The translations under genes and the position numbers were made by a program. From assembly GCA_044361315.1 (NCBI GenBank), contig JBIKJA010000002.1, positions 62,001 to 126,000 of the forward strand: a DNA stretch of 64,000 nt. Direction: 5' to 3'. The DNA comes from Crocinitomix sp044361315. GTDB taxonomy: Bacteria; Bacteroidota; Bacteroidia; Flavobacteriales_D; Crocinitomicaceae. Under the pieces are notes generated by a model. The model saw nothing but the letters and a program-made list of their open reading frames with translations. It was not told where the DNA came from and made no database searches. This document shows positions 8,139 through 16,879 of this stretch, in pieces (within the stretch, counting starts at the first letter, position 1; the number at the start of each line of letters is the position of its first letter).

Positions 8139-10085
8139 ATGGATAAAAAATCAGTTATTGGACTATTAATTATTGGAGCAATCCTTTTTATTTTTAGTTA
8201 TTTCAACGCAAGTACTGCGCCAAAGCAAGATCCTAAGAATAAAACCGAAAAGGTAGATTCGACCAAAAACAATCCGGATTCTCTTACCCAACCAATTCAA
8301 CCAGCTTCACCAATTGTTCAGGCTCCTGAAAAGGCTATACTTGTGCCTGTTTTAAACGATGACAGTACCCAAGTCACCAATGATGCAGGTCTTCTTAAAT
8401 TCAACGATGCTGCTACTGGCCTTGATACTTTTTTAACTGCTGCACCTGCTGTTGAAACGACAAAACCATCAATTTATAAAGCGGAAAAAATTGTTCGAAT
8501 TGAAAATGATAAAATTGCAGTGGACATTTCAAGTAAAGGCGGTCGAATTATTTCTGTCTTTTTAAAAGAGTATAAAACGTATGACACTTATTTAAACAAA
8601 AAAGAAGAACCACTTCAATTGTTCGACAAAAATTCGACGTATGGAATTGATTTTGCTGAGGGCGATAAAACGTTTAATTCGGAACGATACGATTTTGAAT
8701 TTGTCAATAAAACTGCAAATTCTGTTACCGTTGAAATGATTAATCCAACGGGCAAAAAAATTGGATTTACATACAAACTCAAACCTTCTAAATACGATGT
8801 TGATTTTGGAATTTACTTCCGAAATTTTACCGATGCTGACACAAGTAGTATTGCGTTAATCACCGATTTCAGACTTTTATCTACTGAAAAATACTTGCCA
8901 GCAGAAAAACAAATTGCAACCATCTTTTACAAATACAAAGAAGATTCGTACGATTACCTCTCAACTGGTGGAGATGATGAATTGAAATTAGAAGAAACCA
9001 CCGAATGGGTTGCATTTAAACAAAGCTACTTTTCTGCCATCTTGATGAATAAAGCTGGTTTTAAAGCGGATGAAAAATCTGAATTAGTTTTGAGAAATTT
9101 TGGCGAAAATGATACTACGTATATCAAAAATTATAAAGCAAATTTAGATTTAGGTATCACCAATATTAAAAATACGGTTGAATTACAATGGTACTTTGGA
9201 CCAAACGATTATTCCGAATTAGCAACATACAACAATGGTTCAGAAGATATTGTTGATTTAGGATGGGGTTTATTTAGATGGATTAACGTGTATGGTTTAC
9301 GTCCAATTTTTGGTTGGTTAATGAATTGGGGAGTTGGTGCAGGAATGGCGATCTTCTTGTTAACATTATTGGTAAAACTACTGTTGAGCCCTGTAAACTA
9401 CAAAATGTACAAATCATCAGCCATGATGAAAGTACTTCGACCAGAGATCGAAAAAATTGGTAAAAAATTCCCTAAGAAAGAGGATGCCATCAAGAAGCAA
9501 CAAGAAACCATGGCGCTCTATAGAGAAACCGGAGTCAGTCCACTCGCTGGCTGTATTCCAATGTTAATTCAAATGCCAATTCTTTTTGCGATTTTTAGAT
9601 TATTTCCAGCAGAATTGTCTTTGCGTCAAAAAAGTTTTTGGTGGGCTGAGGATTTATCTACTTACGATTCGATTCTTCAACTTGGTTTTAACATTCCGTT
9701 TTACGGGGATCACGTCAGTTTATTTACGCTCTTAATGGCAGGAACCACACTTTGGTACACCCACCAAAATAGCAGCAACATGCAGCAGCCAACAATGGAA
9801 GGAATGCCTAACATGAAATATATCATGTATATATTCCCTTTCTTGATGATTTTCTTCTTTAACAGTTTCTCTGCCGGATTAAGCTACTATTACTTTATAT
9901 CAACTTTAATGACTATTGCGATCATGTGGGCGATCAAACGATTCATGTTGGATGAAGCAAAAATTATTGCTAAAGTTGAAGCAAATCGCGCTAATCCTTC
10001 AAAGAAAAAAGCTAAATCTAAATTTCAAATGAAATTAGAAGAAGCGCAACGTTTGCAGCAAGAACGTCAAAAAGGGAAAAAATAA
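8139..10085 (+). CDS. yidC: Membrane protein insertase YidC
   Basis: The 648-residue insertase has an N-terminal membrane helix (residues 5-22), a low-complexity linker rich in P, Q and T, the large periplasmic beta-domain typical of Gram-negative YidC (about 110-370) and the conserved insertase core (about 385-600). The core includes LLVKLLLSPVNYKMYKSS and TGVSPLAGCIPMLIQMP, and it ends with a basic K/R-rich tail. YidC inserts proteins with SecYEG or alone. A near-consensus -7 box (TAATTTTA, 8093-8100) lies 38 bases upstream. It is not in the rnpA-yidC arrangement of other phyla, as is usual for Bacteroidota. Confidence 0.97.
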   Translation: MDKKSVIGLLIIGAILFIFSYFNASTAPKQDPKNKTEKVDSTKNNPDSLTQPIQPASPIVQAPEKAILVPVLNDDSTQVTNDAGLLKFNDAATGLDTFLTAAPAVETTKPSIYKAEKIVRIENDKIAVDISSKGGRIISVFLKEYKTYDTYLNKKEEPLQLFDKNSTYGIDFAEGDKTFNSERYDFEFVNKTANSVTVEMINPTGKKIGFTYKLKPSKYDVDFGIYFRNFTDADTSSIALITDFRLLSTEKYLPAEKQIATIFYKYKEDSYDYLSTGGDDELKLEETTEWVAFKQSYFSAILMNKAGFKADEKSELVLRNFGENDTTYIKNYKANLDLGITNIKNTVELQWYFGPNDYSELATYNNGSEDIVDLGWGLFRWINVYGLRPIFGWLMNWGVGAGMAIFLLTLLVKLLLSPVNYKMYKSSAMMKVLRPEIEKIGKKFPKKEDAIKKQQETMALYRETGVSPLAGCIPMLIQMPILFAIFRLFPAELSLRQKSFWWAEDLSTYDSILQLGFNIPFYGDHVSLFTLLMAGTTLWYTHQNSSNMQQPTMEGMPNMKYIMYIFPFLMIFFFNSFSAGLSYYYFISTLMTIAIMWAIKRFMLDEAKIIAKVEANRANPSKKKAKSKFQMKLEEAQRLQQERQKGKK

Positions 10086-10120
10086 TTTTGCCTTTTTTCG
10101 TTGAGTTTTAAAAATTGGAG

Positions 10121-10197
10121 GGCTTTTACACTTGATTTAAACTGGTTTTTGATCTAATCTACTCATTTAACACTGGTTTAAATTAGGTTTAAAAGCC
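10121..10197. repeat. Imperfect inverted repeats between yidC and the first desaturase
   Basis: GGCTTTTA (10121-10128) is repeated inverted as TAAAAGCC (10190-10197). Between them, two copies of an ACTGGTTT-type motif (10141-10148 and 10172-10179) lie in AT-rich DNA. This could be a weak terminator for yidC or an operator for the desaturases; neither is proven. Confidence 0.3.
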
Positions 10198-10331
10198 AAG
10201 AGATATTATGTATTAAATCCATTGAAACTGTTAGGTTTTATTCGGTTTTTACTTGATATCAAATTAATACCACATTAAAGGTATTTTATCGAAATTTGAC
10301 TTCTGTCATTCAAAAATTGAGAAGAATGATG

Positions 10332-10339
10332 TAACTTTG
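10332..10339 (+). promoter_or_regulatory. -7 promoter box of desaturase 1, six bases from the ATG
   Basis: TAACTTTG is an exact TAnnTTTG match and ends 6 bases before the start codon at 10346. A normal transcription start would fall on or next to the ATG. Confidence 0.6.
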
Positions 10340-10345
10340 TAAATC

Positions 10346-11482
10346 ATGGAAAACGAGAATACAAACGCAGAAATCACCGGAAGTTTTGAACATCTAAAGT
10401 TCTCAACAACGATTGGTAGCGACTTCAACACCACCCTTACTAAACGCGTTCGTGCTTATTTTAAGGACAATAATATTTCAAAATACGCAAATACAAACAT
10501 GAAAATTAAAACTATTTTCATGCTTAGTTTGTACTTCGCACCTTATTTCCTAATGATTACTGGAGCTGTGAGTTCCATCCCTGGCCTTATATTATGTTGG
10601 TCGCTTTTAGGATTTGGTATGGCAGGAATCGGTATGTCAGTGATCCACGATGCCAACCACGGTGCTTATTCAAAGAATAGCAAAGTGAATTATTTCCTAG
10701 GTAGAATGGTGAATTTAGTTGGTGCTTACGCTCCTACGTGGAAAATTCAACACAATGTTCTTCATCATACCTACACAAACATTCAACATTTTGATGAAGA
10801 TGTGGATCAACCTGTTCCATTTATTCGCCTTACCCCACACGATAAATACAAGAAAATTTACCGTTTCCAATTTTTATATGCGTGGTTTTTTTATAGTTTG
10901 ATGACAGTTGCTTGGGTAACTGTCAAAGATTGGCAATCACTTTACCGCTATAAAAAAATGGGTTTAACTAAAAATGAAAATGAAAAGTTTAGTGCGTTGT
11001 TTTTGGAATTATTAATTTCAAAACTCATTTATTACAGCTATATTATAGTTTTACCTATCATTTTTTTAGATATTCCATGGTGGGGCGTTGTATTATTGTT
11101 TTTGTTAAAGCAATTAATTTCAGGATTCACCTTGGCTATAGTTTTTATTCTTGCCCACGTGGTTCCAGAAACTGCATTTCCAAAACCAACTGGTGATCTT
11201 AAAATCGAGAATAGTTGGGCGATACACCAATTACAAACCACTTCTAATTTTGGAGCAAAAAGCCGCGTATTGTATTGGTTTATTGGCGGGTTAAATTTCC
11301 AAGTCGAACATCATTTATTTCCAAATATCTGCCATGTTCACTATAAAAAATTGTCAAAAATAGTGAAAGCTACAGCGGCTGAGTATGGGTTACCTTATCA
11401 TTCAGAACCAACATTTTTTAGCGCGATAAAAAGTCATTTTAAAATGCTTTATTTGCTAGGCAAGCCTACTCCCGCGGCATAA
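10346..11482 (+). CDS. Membrane fatty acid (acyl-CoA) desaturase, copy 1
   Basis: A 378-residue di-iron membrane desaturase. All three histidine boxes are present: HDANH (about residues 97-101), HNVLHH (about 134-139) and QVEHH (about 317-321), the last with the Gln form typical of front-end/linoleoyl-CoA-type desaturases. Hydrophobic pairs lie at about 54-95 and 175-270. No cytochrome b5 domain is fused, so an external electron donor is needed. It is followed by a close paralogue in the same orientation. Position specificity (delta-5, -6 or other) cannot be told. It presumably adjusts membrane lipid fluidity. Confidence 0.9.
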   Translation: MENENTNAEITGSFEHLKFSTTIGSDFNTTLTKRVRAYFKDNNISKYANTNMKIKTIFMLSLYFAPYFLMITGAVSSIPGLILCWSLLGFGMAGIGMSVIHDANHGAYSKNSKVNYFLGRMVNLVGAYAPTWKIQHNVLHHTYTNIQHFDEDVDQPVPFIRLTPHDKYKKIYRFQFLYAWFFYSLMTVAWVTVKDWQSLYRYKKMGLTKNENEKFSALFLELLISKLIYYSYIIVLPIIFLDIPWWGVVLLFLLKQLISGFTLAIVFILAHVVPETAFPKPTGDLKIENSWAIHQLQTTSNFGAKSRVLYWFIGGLNFQVEHHLFPNICHVHYKKLSKIVKATAAEYGLPYHSEPTFFSAIKSHFKMLYLLGKPTPAA

Positions 11483-11573
11483 ACATAGTGTAAATTAATT
11501 TTTGTAATAAAGCTTTTAAAAAGGCGTTGTTTATAAAAGAATTGATTACGAACAAAATAAGATCAAAAAGTAG

Positions 11574-11581
11574 TAACTTTG
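11574..11581 (+). promoter_or_regulatory. -7 promoter box of desaturase 2
   Basis: TAACTTTG is identical to the box of desaturase 1. It overlaps a TTG at 11579 that could extend the reading frame, so the true start must be the ATG at 11606, 24 bases downstream. Confidence 0.65.
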
Positions 11582-11605
11582 CTACTATTGAAACGAAAGT
11601 TAAAC

Positions 11606-12736
11606 ATGGAAAACCTAACAAATAATTTAAAACCGTTAAAATTCTCTCAAATCATTGGTCGCGATTTTAATACAACATTAAACAAAAGAGTTCGTGCGTA
11701 TTTCAAGGATAATAATATTTCAAAATATGCGAATGCTAATATGAAAATCAAAACGGTTTTTATGTTAGCACTTTATTTTACACCTTATTTTTTAATGATA
11801 TTTGGTGTAGTTACAAATCCTTGGCTGATAGGTTTGTGTTGGGCAATAATGGGATTTGGAATTTCTGGAATTGGTTTATCAATTATGCATGACGCTAACC
11901 ATGGCGCTTATTCAAAAAATGATAAGGTAAATTATTTCTTAGGACGTGTAATTAACTTAGTAGGTGGATACGCCCCTACCTGGAAAATTCAACACAATAT
12001 CTTACACCACACCTACACCAACGTGCATGGTTATGACGAAGATGTGTCTCCTGCCGTGGCGATTTTACGTTTTTCTCCGAAAGATAAATACATTCCAATT
12101 CACCGTTTTCAATTCATTTATGCTTGGTTTTTCTATAGCTTAATGACGATTATGTGGATGACAACCAAAGATTTTCAACAACTTTTCAGATACAAAAAAA
12201 TGGGCTTAACCAAAACTGAAAACACGAATTTCAAAAATCTATTTATCGAATTAATTACTACAAAATTGTTTTTCTACCTTTATGTAATTGCTATTCCAAT
12301 CATGTTGATTGATGTTCCTTGGTGGTTGACGATTATTTTTATTTTTGGAATGCAAATGATTGCTGGTTTAGTATTAGCAACAGTTTTTCAACCTGCGCAC
12401 GTGGTGCCAGAAACAGAATTTCCAGCGCCAGATCGTGATTTGTCGATTGATAACAATTGGGCAATCCATCAATTAGAAACCACCTCTAATTTTGCTCCTA
12501 AAAGTAACATTTTATATTGGTTAGTCGGCGGATTAAATTATCAAGTAGAACATCACTTATTTCCAAATATTTGTCACGTTCATTATAAAGAACTATCAAA
12601 AATTGTCAAATCGACTGCATTAGAATTTGGGGTACCTTACCATTCTGAACCAACTTTTTTAAGTGCAATTGTAAGCCATACAAAAATGCTTAAAAAATTA
12701 GGACAACCTCCTGTTGTTGCTGTACCTAGTTTATAA
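11606..12736 (+). CDS. Membrane fatty acid (acyl-CoA) desaturase, copy 2
   Basis: A 376-residue paralogue of the preceding gene with nearly the same framework, for example KRVRAYFKDNNISKYAN near residue 25 in both. The histidine boxes are HDANH, HNILHH and QVEHH. By eye the two proteins agree at roughly two thirds of positions and differ most in the third membrane region and the C-terminus, so they arose by tandem duplication and have diverged. The start is ATG 11606 (MENLTNN), matching MENENTN of copy 1. It has its own promoter box, so the copies can be expressed separately. Distinct double-bond positions are a reasonable but untested idea. Confidence 0.9.
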   Translation: MENLTNNLKPLKFSQIIGRDFNTTLNKRVRAYFKDNNISKYANANMKIKTVFMLALYFTPYFLMIFGVVTNPWLIGLCWAIMGFGISGIGLSIMHDANHGAYSKNDKVNYFLGRVINLVGGYAPTWKIQHNILHHTYTNVHGYDEDVSPAVAILRFSPKDKYIPIHRFQFIYAWFFYSLMTIMWMTTKDFQQLFRYKKMGLTKTENTNFKNLFIELITTKLFFYLYVIAIPIMLIDVPWWLTIIFIFGMQMIAGLVLATVFQPAHVVPETEFPAPDRDLSIDNNWAIHQLETTSNFAPKSNILYWLVGGLNYQVEHHLFPNICHVHYKELSKIVKSTALEFGVPYHSEPTFLSAIVSHTKMLKKLGQPPVVAVPSL

Positions 12737-12761
12737 GATTATTGATTTAGCTTAAATTCTG

Positions 12762-13319
12762 ATGAAAACCACCATAAAAGCAGGGCTTATTTTCTCACTT
12801 ATTTGGATAATAAGTGTTTTAATTGCTTTTTTATTAGGTTATTCTGTCGGTTTTTTTCTGATTTCTGAATTGTTGAGCTTACTACTTCTGGTGGGAGCGA
12901 TTTTTTCTGGACTATTTTTTACGAAAAAAGAAAAAAATTACGAAAAATCCAATGCGCTTGAAGATTTTAAAGTAGCATTGCAAGCAGGCATGGTCTATAC
13001 TATCATGATCACTGCATTTGTCTTTGTTTATCACAAACACATCGACCCTGCCTTGACACAAAGTTTTATCGACCAACGAATTGAAGCTTTACATGCCCAG
13101 TATCCTGATGAAGCAAGTTTTAAAAAATTGCAAGAACAAGACATGAAGTGGGAAACTTTTAGCCGCGACGATTTTATTGAAAATCAAGAAGATCAAATTA
13201 CCAGTTTTATCGGTTCGTTTTTTACAACCTTAGTACATTTAATGGCACTCTTTATTTTTTCCCTTTTTTATTCCTTTTTTGTCATGCTGGTGATTCGAAA
13301 AGTCATCTTGAGAAAGTAA
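12762..13319 (+). CDS. DUF4199-type membrane protein
   Basis: A 185-residue protein with four hydrophobic segments: two close to the N-terminus (about 6-28 and 32-53), one near 75-95 and one near the C-terminus (about 150-180). A charged extracytoplasmic region lies between the third and fourth. This topology, with AGLIFSLIW at the N-terminus, fits DUF4199 proteins, which are common in Bacteroidota and uncharacterised. It follows the second desaturase by 25 bases and precedes the UbiA-type gene, which has its own promoter, so it may be the last gene of the desaturase transcript. Confidence 0.65.
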   Translation: MKTTIKAGLIFSLIWIISVLIAFLLGYSVGFFLISELLSLLLLVGAIFSGLFFTKKEKNYEKSNALEDFKVALQAGMVYTIMITAFVFVYHKHIDPALTQSFIDQRIEALHAQYPDEASFKKLQEQDMKWETFSRDDFIENQEDQITSFIGSFFTTLVHLMALFIFSLFYSFFVMLVIRKVILRK

Positions 13320-13344
13320 ACAGCACAACCTGTTTTATAATTGT

Positions 13345-13352
13345 TATCTTTG
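13345..13352 (+). promoter_or_regulatory. -7 promoter box of the UbiA/maf operon
   Basis: TATCTTTG matches TAnnTTTG exactly, 27 bases upstream of the ATG at 13380. Confidence 0.6.
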
Positions 13353-13379
13353 TAGGACAAGTTTTTAGTCCTAGTTTAG

Positions 13380-14417
13380 ATGCTAACATTAATTAATTTT
13401 TTTAAACTCATTCGGCTGTCAAACATCTTCATTATGGGATTGACGATGTCTGCTGTTCATTTAATGTTTAACATTGAAATTATCAGCCATCAATACACGA
13501 GTGAATTTGAATCCCAATGGAGTGAAGTTGTTAAAATTGCCGCTGGAGACTCGTTTTTACTTTTCATTTTGCATGAATTACTAAACCTCTTTAAAAACTT
13601 AGATTTTATCCTGTTGCTACTTTCCGTTTTCTTCATTGCCGCAGGAGGAAACATCATCAATGATTACTTTGATGTGAAAGCGGATCGGGTCAATAAACCT
13701 GATCGATTAATTATCGATAAATACATTAAACGACGTTGGGCGATTATTTTGAATTGGACCTTTAACGGAATCGGATTTTTAATTTCCATGTATTTGAGTA
13801 TTAAATTAGACAATTGGTGGATTGTTTCTATCGCTTTTCTTACCATCAACCTACTCTACTTTTATTCAGCCGTGTTTAAACGGAAATTTTTAATCGGAAA
13901 TATCGTTGTAGCCCTATTGACGGCTATTGTTCCTATTTATGTTTATTTGTATCTTCATTTTTCATCATTTGAACCAACTAATTCATTCCTGCATCAACAT
14001 AGTGAATCCCGCTTTCTTTTAATTTTGGTTTATGCTGGATTTGCATTCTTTTTCAACTTTATCCGAGAAATCATTAAAGATATGGCTGATGTAAAAGGAG
14101 ATTTACTCTTAAAAAGTCAAACATTGCCAATACGTTTCGGTTTTGCCAAAACAAAAATTGTGCTGGGTATTCTATACCTAATGACACTTATTCCAATTGG
14201 ATTATTTATACTGTTAAACCTAGCTTTTGGTGGAGCATCACAAGATATTTCTGAAAGTTTTGAAGTTTTCTCGGGGCTCATAATTCTTGTTGGGATTCTT
14301 CACTTCGCCTCATTCATCGTTTTACTACTAAAAAATCAACGAAAATATTACCTAGTCTCTGCTAATTTGTTGAAAATCGCGATGCTCATGGGAATCCTTT
14401 CAATTTGTTTTTTATGA
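13380..14417 (+). CDS. UbiA-family prenyltransferase (geranylgeranylglycerol-phosphate geranylgeranyltransferase-like)
   Basis: A 345-residue polytopic membrane protein of the UbiA superfamily. The first Asp-rich motif is NDYFDVKADRVNKPDR (about 98-113) and the second is DMADVKGD (about 236-243), the pair that binds Mg-prenyl diphosphate. Flavobacterial relatives with maf as downstream neighbour are usually annotated as geranylgeranylglycerol-phosphate geranylgeranyltransferase, but the acceptor in bacteria is not well established. The segment between the first membrane helix and the Asp motif is long and contains an extra amphipathic region (about 30-70). Its stop overlaps the maf start (ATGA), indicating coupled translation. 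Confidence 0.82.
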   Translation: MLTLINFFKLIRLSNIFIMGLTMSAVHLMFNIEIISHQYTSEFESQWSEVVKIAAGDSFLLFILHELLNLFKNLDFILLLLSVFFIAAGGNIINDYFDVKADRVNKPDRLIIDKYIKRRWAIILNWTFNGIGFLISMYLSIKLDNWWIVSIAFLTINLLYFYSAVFKRKFLIGNIVVALLTAIVPIYVYLYLHFSSFEPTNSFLHQHSESRFLLILVYAGFAFFFNFIREIIKDMADVKGDLLLKSQTLPIRFGFAKTKIVLGILYLMTLIPIGLFILLNLAFGGASQDISESFEVFSGLIILVGILHFASFIVLLLKNQRKYYLVSANLLKIAMLMGILSICFL

Positions 14418-14992
14418 ATTTTAATTTGAAAGATAAACGGATTATACTTGCTTCAAAATCTCCTCGAAGACACGAACTTTTAAAAGGTCTTGATTTGGAT
14501 TTTGAGGTTCAATTAAAGGAAATTGATGAATCGTATCCTAGCAGCATGGCAGCGATTGAGGTTCCTTCTTATTTGGCTAAAAAAAAGGCAAATGCCTTTC
14601 GCGATCAACTCAAGGAATCCACCATTATCATTACCGCCGATACCATTGTCATTTGTAAGGATGAAATTCTAGAAAAACCAAAATCCAAAGAAGAAGCAAT
14701 TTCTATGATTCAGAAAATGTCCGGTGAAACGCATACAGTGGTCACCGGGGTTTCGATTCAATCGATCGACAAATCACACACATTTAGTGATCATACGGAA
14801 GTTACCTTTGCCCAACTTTCTGACGAAGAAATTAACTATTATGTCGATAAATATCGGCCTTATGACAAAGCAGGAGCTTATGGGGTGCAAGAATGGATTG
14901 GGTATGTAGGAATTGTTCGTCTAGAAGGCTCTTATTTTAATGTAATGGGCCTACCTGTGCATAAAGTTTATGAGGTGCTCAAACATTTTTAA
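14414..14992 (+). CDS. maf: Maf-family nucleoside triphosphate pyrophosphatase
   Basis: The 192-residue protein hydrolyses non-canonical or excess nucleoside triphosphates (dTTP/UTP-type house-cleaning activity in the family). It shows the Maf signatures LASKSPRRHELL (about 12-23) and ITADTIVICKDEILEKP (about 73-89), with further conserved residues in YRPYDKAGAYGVQ (about 149-161). The start is ATG 14414, which overlaps the upstream stop as ATGA; an upstream TTG only adds FFM. Substrate preference cannot be decided from sequence. Confidence 0.92.
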   Translation: MNFNLKDKRIILASKSPRRHELLKGLDLDFEVQLKEIDESYPSSMAAIEVPSYLAKKKANAFRDQLKESTIIITADTIVICKDEILEKPKSKEEAISMIQKMSGETHTVVTGVSIQSIDKSHTFSDHTEVTFAQLSDEEINYYVDKYRPYDKAGAYGVQEWIGYVGIVRLEGSYFNVMGLPVHKVYEVLKHF

Positions 14993-15023
14993 TCAGAAAT
15001 ATAGAGGCTATCTAAATAAGCCC

Positions 15024-15031
15024 TAATTTTG
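15024..15031 (+). promoter_or_regulatory. -7 promoter box of the nitroreductase gene
   Basis: TAATTTTG matches TAnnTTTG, 18 bases upstream of the ATG at 15050. Confidence 0.6.
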
Positions 15032-15049
15032 TGAAATAAGCTATTTTAA

Positions 15050-15643
15050 ATGAAATACAACTTAAGTGAAATAAGTGAGGTAATTAAAAATCGCCGAACA
15101 ATATTTCCAGAACAATTTTCGGACCGAAAAATACACCGAGAACAAATAGAAGTCTTGATAAATAATGCGATTTGGGCACCAAATCACGGCCTTTCTCAAC
15201 CTTGGCAATTTAAAGTGTTTATGGAAAACGGCCGCATCAAATTGGCTGATTTTTTAGGCGAAATGTACACCAAATTGACACCCGAAAGCGATTTTAATGA
15301 AGGTAAATATACCCTGCTAAAAAATCGACCTTTATTAGCAGGGGCGGTAATGGCAGTGTCTTTAAAAAGAAATGCTGAAAGTCGCATTAGTGAATTAGAA
15401 GAGATTGAAGCAGTGGCTTGTGCTATTCAAAACATGTACCTCACCTGCACCGCATGGGGATTGGGTGGTTTTTGGTCGACTCCAAAATTAATTTACACCC
15501 CAGAGATGAATACTTTTTTAGGGATTAGCGAAGCAGATAAATGTTTGGCCTTGTTTTATGTAGGTTATCCAAAAGCAGATTTGGAATGGCCTAAAAGTAG
15601 AAGAAAACCAATTGAATATTATACAGAATGGGTAAGCGAATAG
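15050..15643 (+). CDS. Nitroreductase-family flavoprotein
   Basis: A 197-residue FMN-dependent NAD(P)H oxidoreductase fold. The N-terminal NRRTIFPEQFSDRKI (about 14-28) supplies the FMN-phosphate-binding arginines, APNHGLSQPWQF (about 43-54) is a typical second FMN segment, and the C-terminal GGFWSTP (about 139-145) and YVGYPK (about 169-174) complete the site. Family members reduce nitro compounds, quinones or flavins, and the physiological substrate here is unknown. The end overlaps the next small gene by 16 bases, which suggests co-translation. Confidence 0.88.
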   Translation: MKYNLSEISEVIKNRRTIFPEQFSDRKIHREQIEVLINNAIWAPNHGLSQPWQFKVFMENGRIKLADFLGEMYTKLTPESDFNEGKYTLLKNRPLLAGAVMAVSLKRNAESRISELEEIEAVACAIQNMYLTCTAWGLGGFWSTPKLIYTPEMNTFLGISEADKCLALFYVGYPKADLEWPKSRRKPIEYYTEWVSE

Positions 15644-15975
15644 GCGTGTTAGGATTGGTGAATTACCGCACCCATCCAACCAATAAAAATTATACCGTAT
15701 TCAACTTTGTGACCAAAGAGCAGGCAGATATTTTTGAAAACGAATTAATCCAGCGAAAAATTTGGTTTGAAAAAGACGAAGAAGCACACAATAACGACCT
15801 CGTTTACCTTTTTGCCGTCAGACAAAGTGACGATGGTAAAGCGAAATTAGCCAATTATGTCGTGTCTGGAAAAACCCGCAACTTTATGGTACCAAATGTG
15901 ATTTTTCGCTATGCGTTGGTGCTATTTTTTATAGCTATCCTTACCTTAGCCATAATTGGTTATAATATGCGTTAG
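15628..15975 (+). CDS. Small C-tail membrane protein, unknown
   Basis: A 115-residue protein beginning inside the nitroreductase 3' end (16-base overlap, different frame). A soluble N-terminal domain (about residues 1-88), with a pattern suggestive of a small alpha/beta fold (TVFNFVTKEQADIFENEL), is followed by one strongly hydrophobic helix (about 92-112) at the very C-terminus. No family was recognised. The overlap and good coding pattern support a real gene; a tail-anchored role is possible. Confidence 0.65.
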   Translation: MGKRIGVLGLVNYRTHPTNKNYTVFNFVTKEQADIFENELIQRKIWFEKDEEAHNNDLVYLFAVRQSDDGKAKLANYVVSGKTRNFMVPNVIFRYALVLFFIAILTLAIIGYNMR

Positions 15976-16065
15976 AATAGTATATTTATGCCTGATTTCA
16001 ATAAATAACAATTCCGATTGATGGTCAACACTAACTAACTTCAAAGAAATCAAAACATAAATGGC

Positions 16066-16791
16066 ATGGTAAATAAATTTTTATTTTTTGTTGGACTGCT
16101 TTGGGGACTTGTTACCTTTTCGCAAAAGGGAGTAACGACATTTGGGATTGGCTATAAACCAATTGTTCCAAATCGCATCATCGGCACGTTTGAGCAAGAT
16201 TTTAATGAAGGCGCATTTACCTCATCGATTAGGCAAACAATAGGTCATTCATTTGGCATGGTCATAAGGCAAGGTTTAAACGAAATCCTATCTTTTGAAA
16301 CTGGCTTGGTCATTACTCAGCGTAATTTCAACTTGGAATTTAATCAAATCGATTCCAGCTTAACTGCCAAAAGTAAGGTAGGATTAGTAGGTTATGAAAT
16401 CCCAATATCGGCATTGGTTTTTATTCGGCTGGCGGATGATTGGTACATGAATACGACCCTAGGTACTAGTTTAAATTATTTTCCTTCGGATGTTCAAGTA
16501 GAAGTACCACTTGATTTAAATGAATATTTTCAACACGAAGGCGCGCGTTTAAATCGCATTCAAGGAGCCCTGTTAGCAAACATAGGGGTTGAATATCGTA
16601 CCAAAAAGAAGGGCTATTTTTATGGAGGATTTTCTTACAATTTACCCTTTCAGCCAATTTATACTTTTGCAATGTCGTACGAATTCCCGCCAGGAAAATT
16701 GTTGGCGATTGACAATATCCGCGGAAGTTATTTAACCCTTGATTTTAGATATTACTTCCACGAGAAACCAAAATCTGAAACCAAAAAATAG
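16066..16791 (+). CDS. Outer-membrane beta-barrel-like secreted protein
   Basis: A 241-residue protein with a signal peptide (about 1-19, ending TFSQ) and alternating beta-strands with aromatic residues, such as YFYGGFSYNLPF and a final LTLDFRYYFHEKP. This pattern fits a small outer-membrane barrel of the PorT/OMP_b-brl type. The start is ATG 16066; an ATG five bases earlier is closed by a stop after three codons. No promoter box was recognised. It precedes the C25 peptidase but is separated by that gene's own promoter. Function unknown. Confidence 0.65.
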   Translation: MVNKFLFFVGLLWGLVTFSQKGVTTFGIGYKPIVPNRIIGTFEQDFNEGAFTSSIRQTIGHSFGMVIRQGLNEILSFETGLVITQRNFNLEFNQIDSSLTAKSKVGLVGYEIPISALVFIRLADDWYMNTTLGTSLNYFPSDVQVEVPLDLNEYFQHEGARLNRIQGALLANIGVEYRTKKKGYFYGGFSYNLPFQPIYTFAMSYEFPPGKLLAIDNIRGSYLTLDFRYYFHEKPKSETKK

Positions 16792-16865
16792 GTCTCCAAG
16801 AATACATCTTTTTTCTTTTTGAACGAACTTACATTGTAATCTTTTTTTTTGGTATATTAGGGACA

Positions 16866-16873
16866 TAAATTTG
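16866..16873 (+). promoter_or_regulatory. -7 promoter box of the C25 peptidase gene, six bases from the ATG
   Basis: TAAATTTG matches TAnnTTTG and ends 6 bases before ATG 16880. It overlaps an upstream in-frame TTG (16871), which is therefore unlikely to be the start. Confidence 0.55.
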
Positions 16874-16879
16874 TACCTC

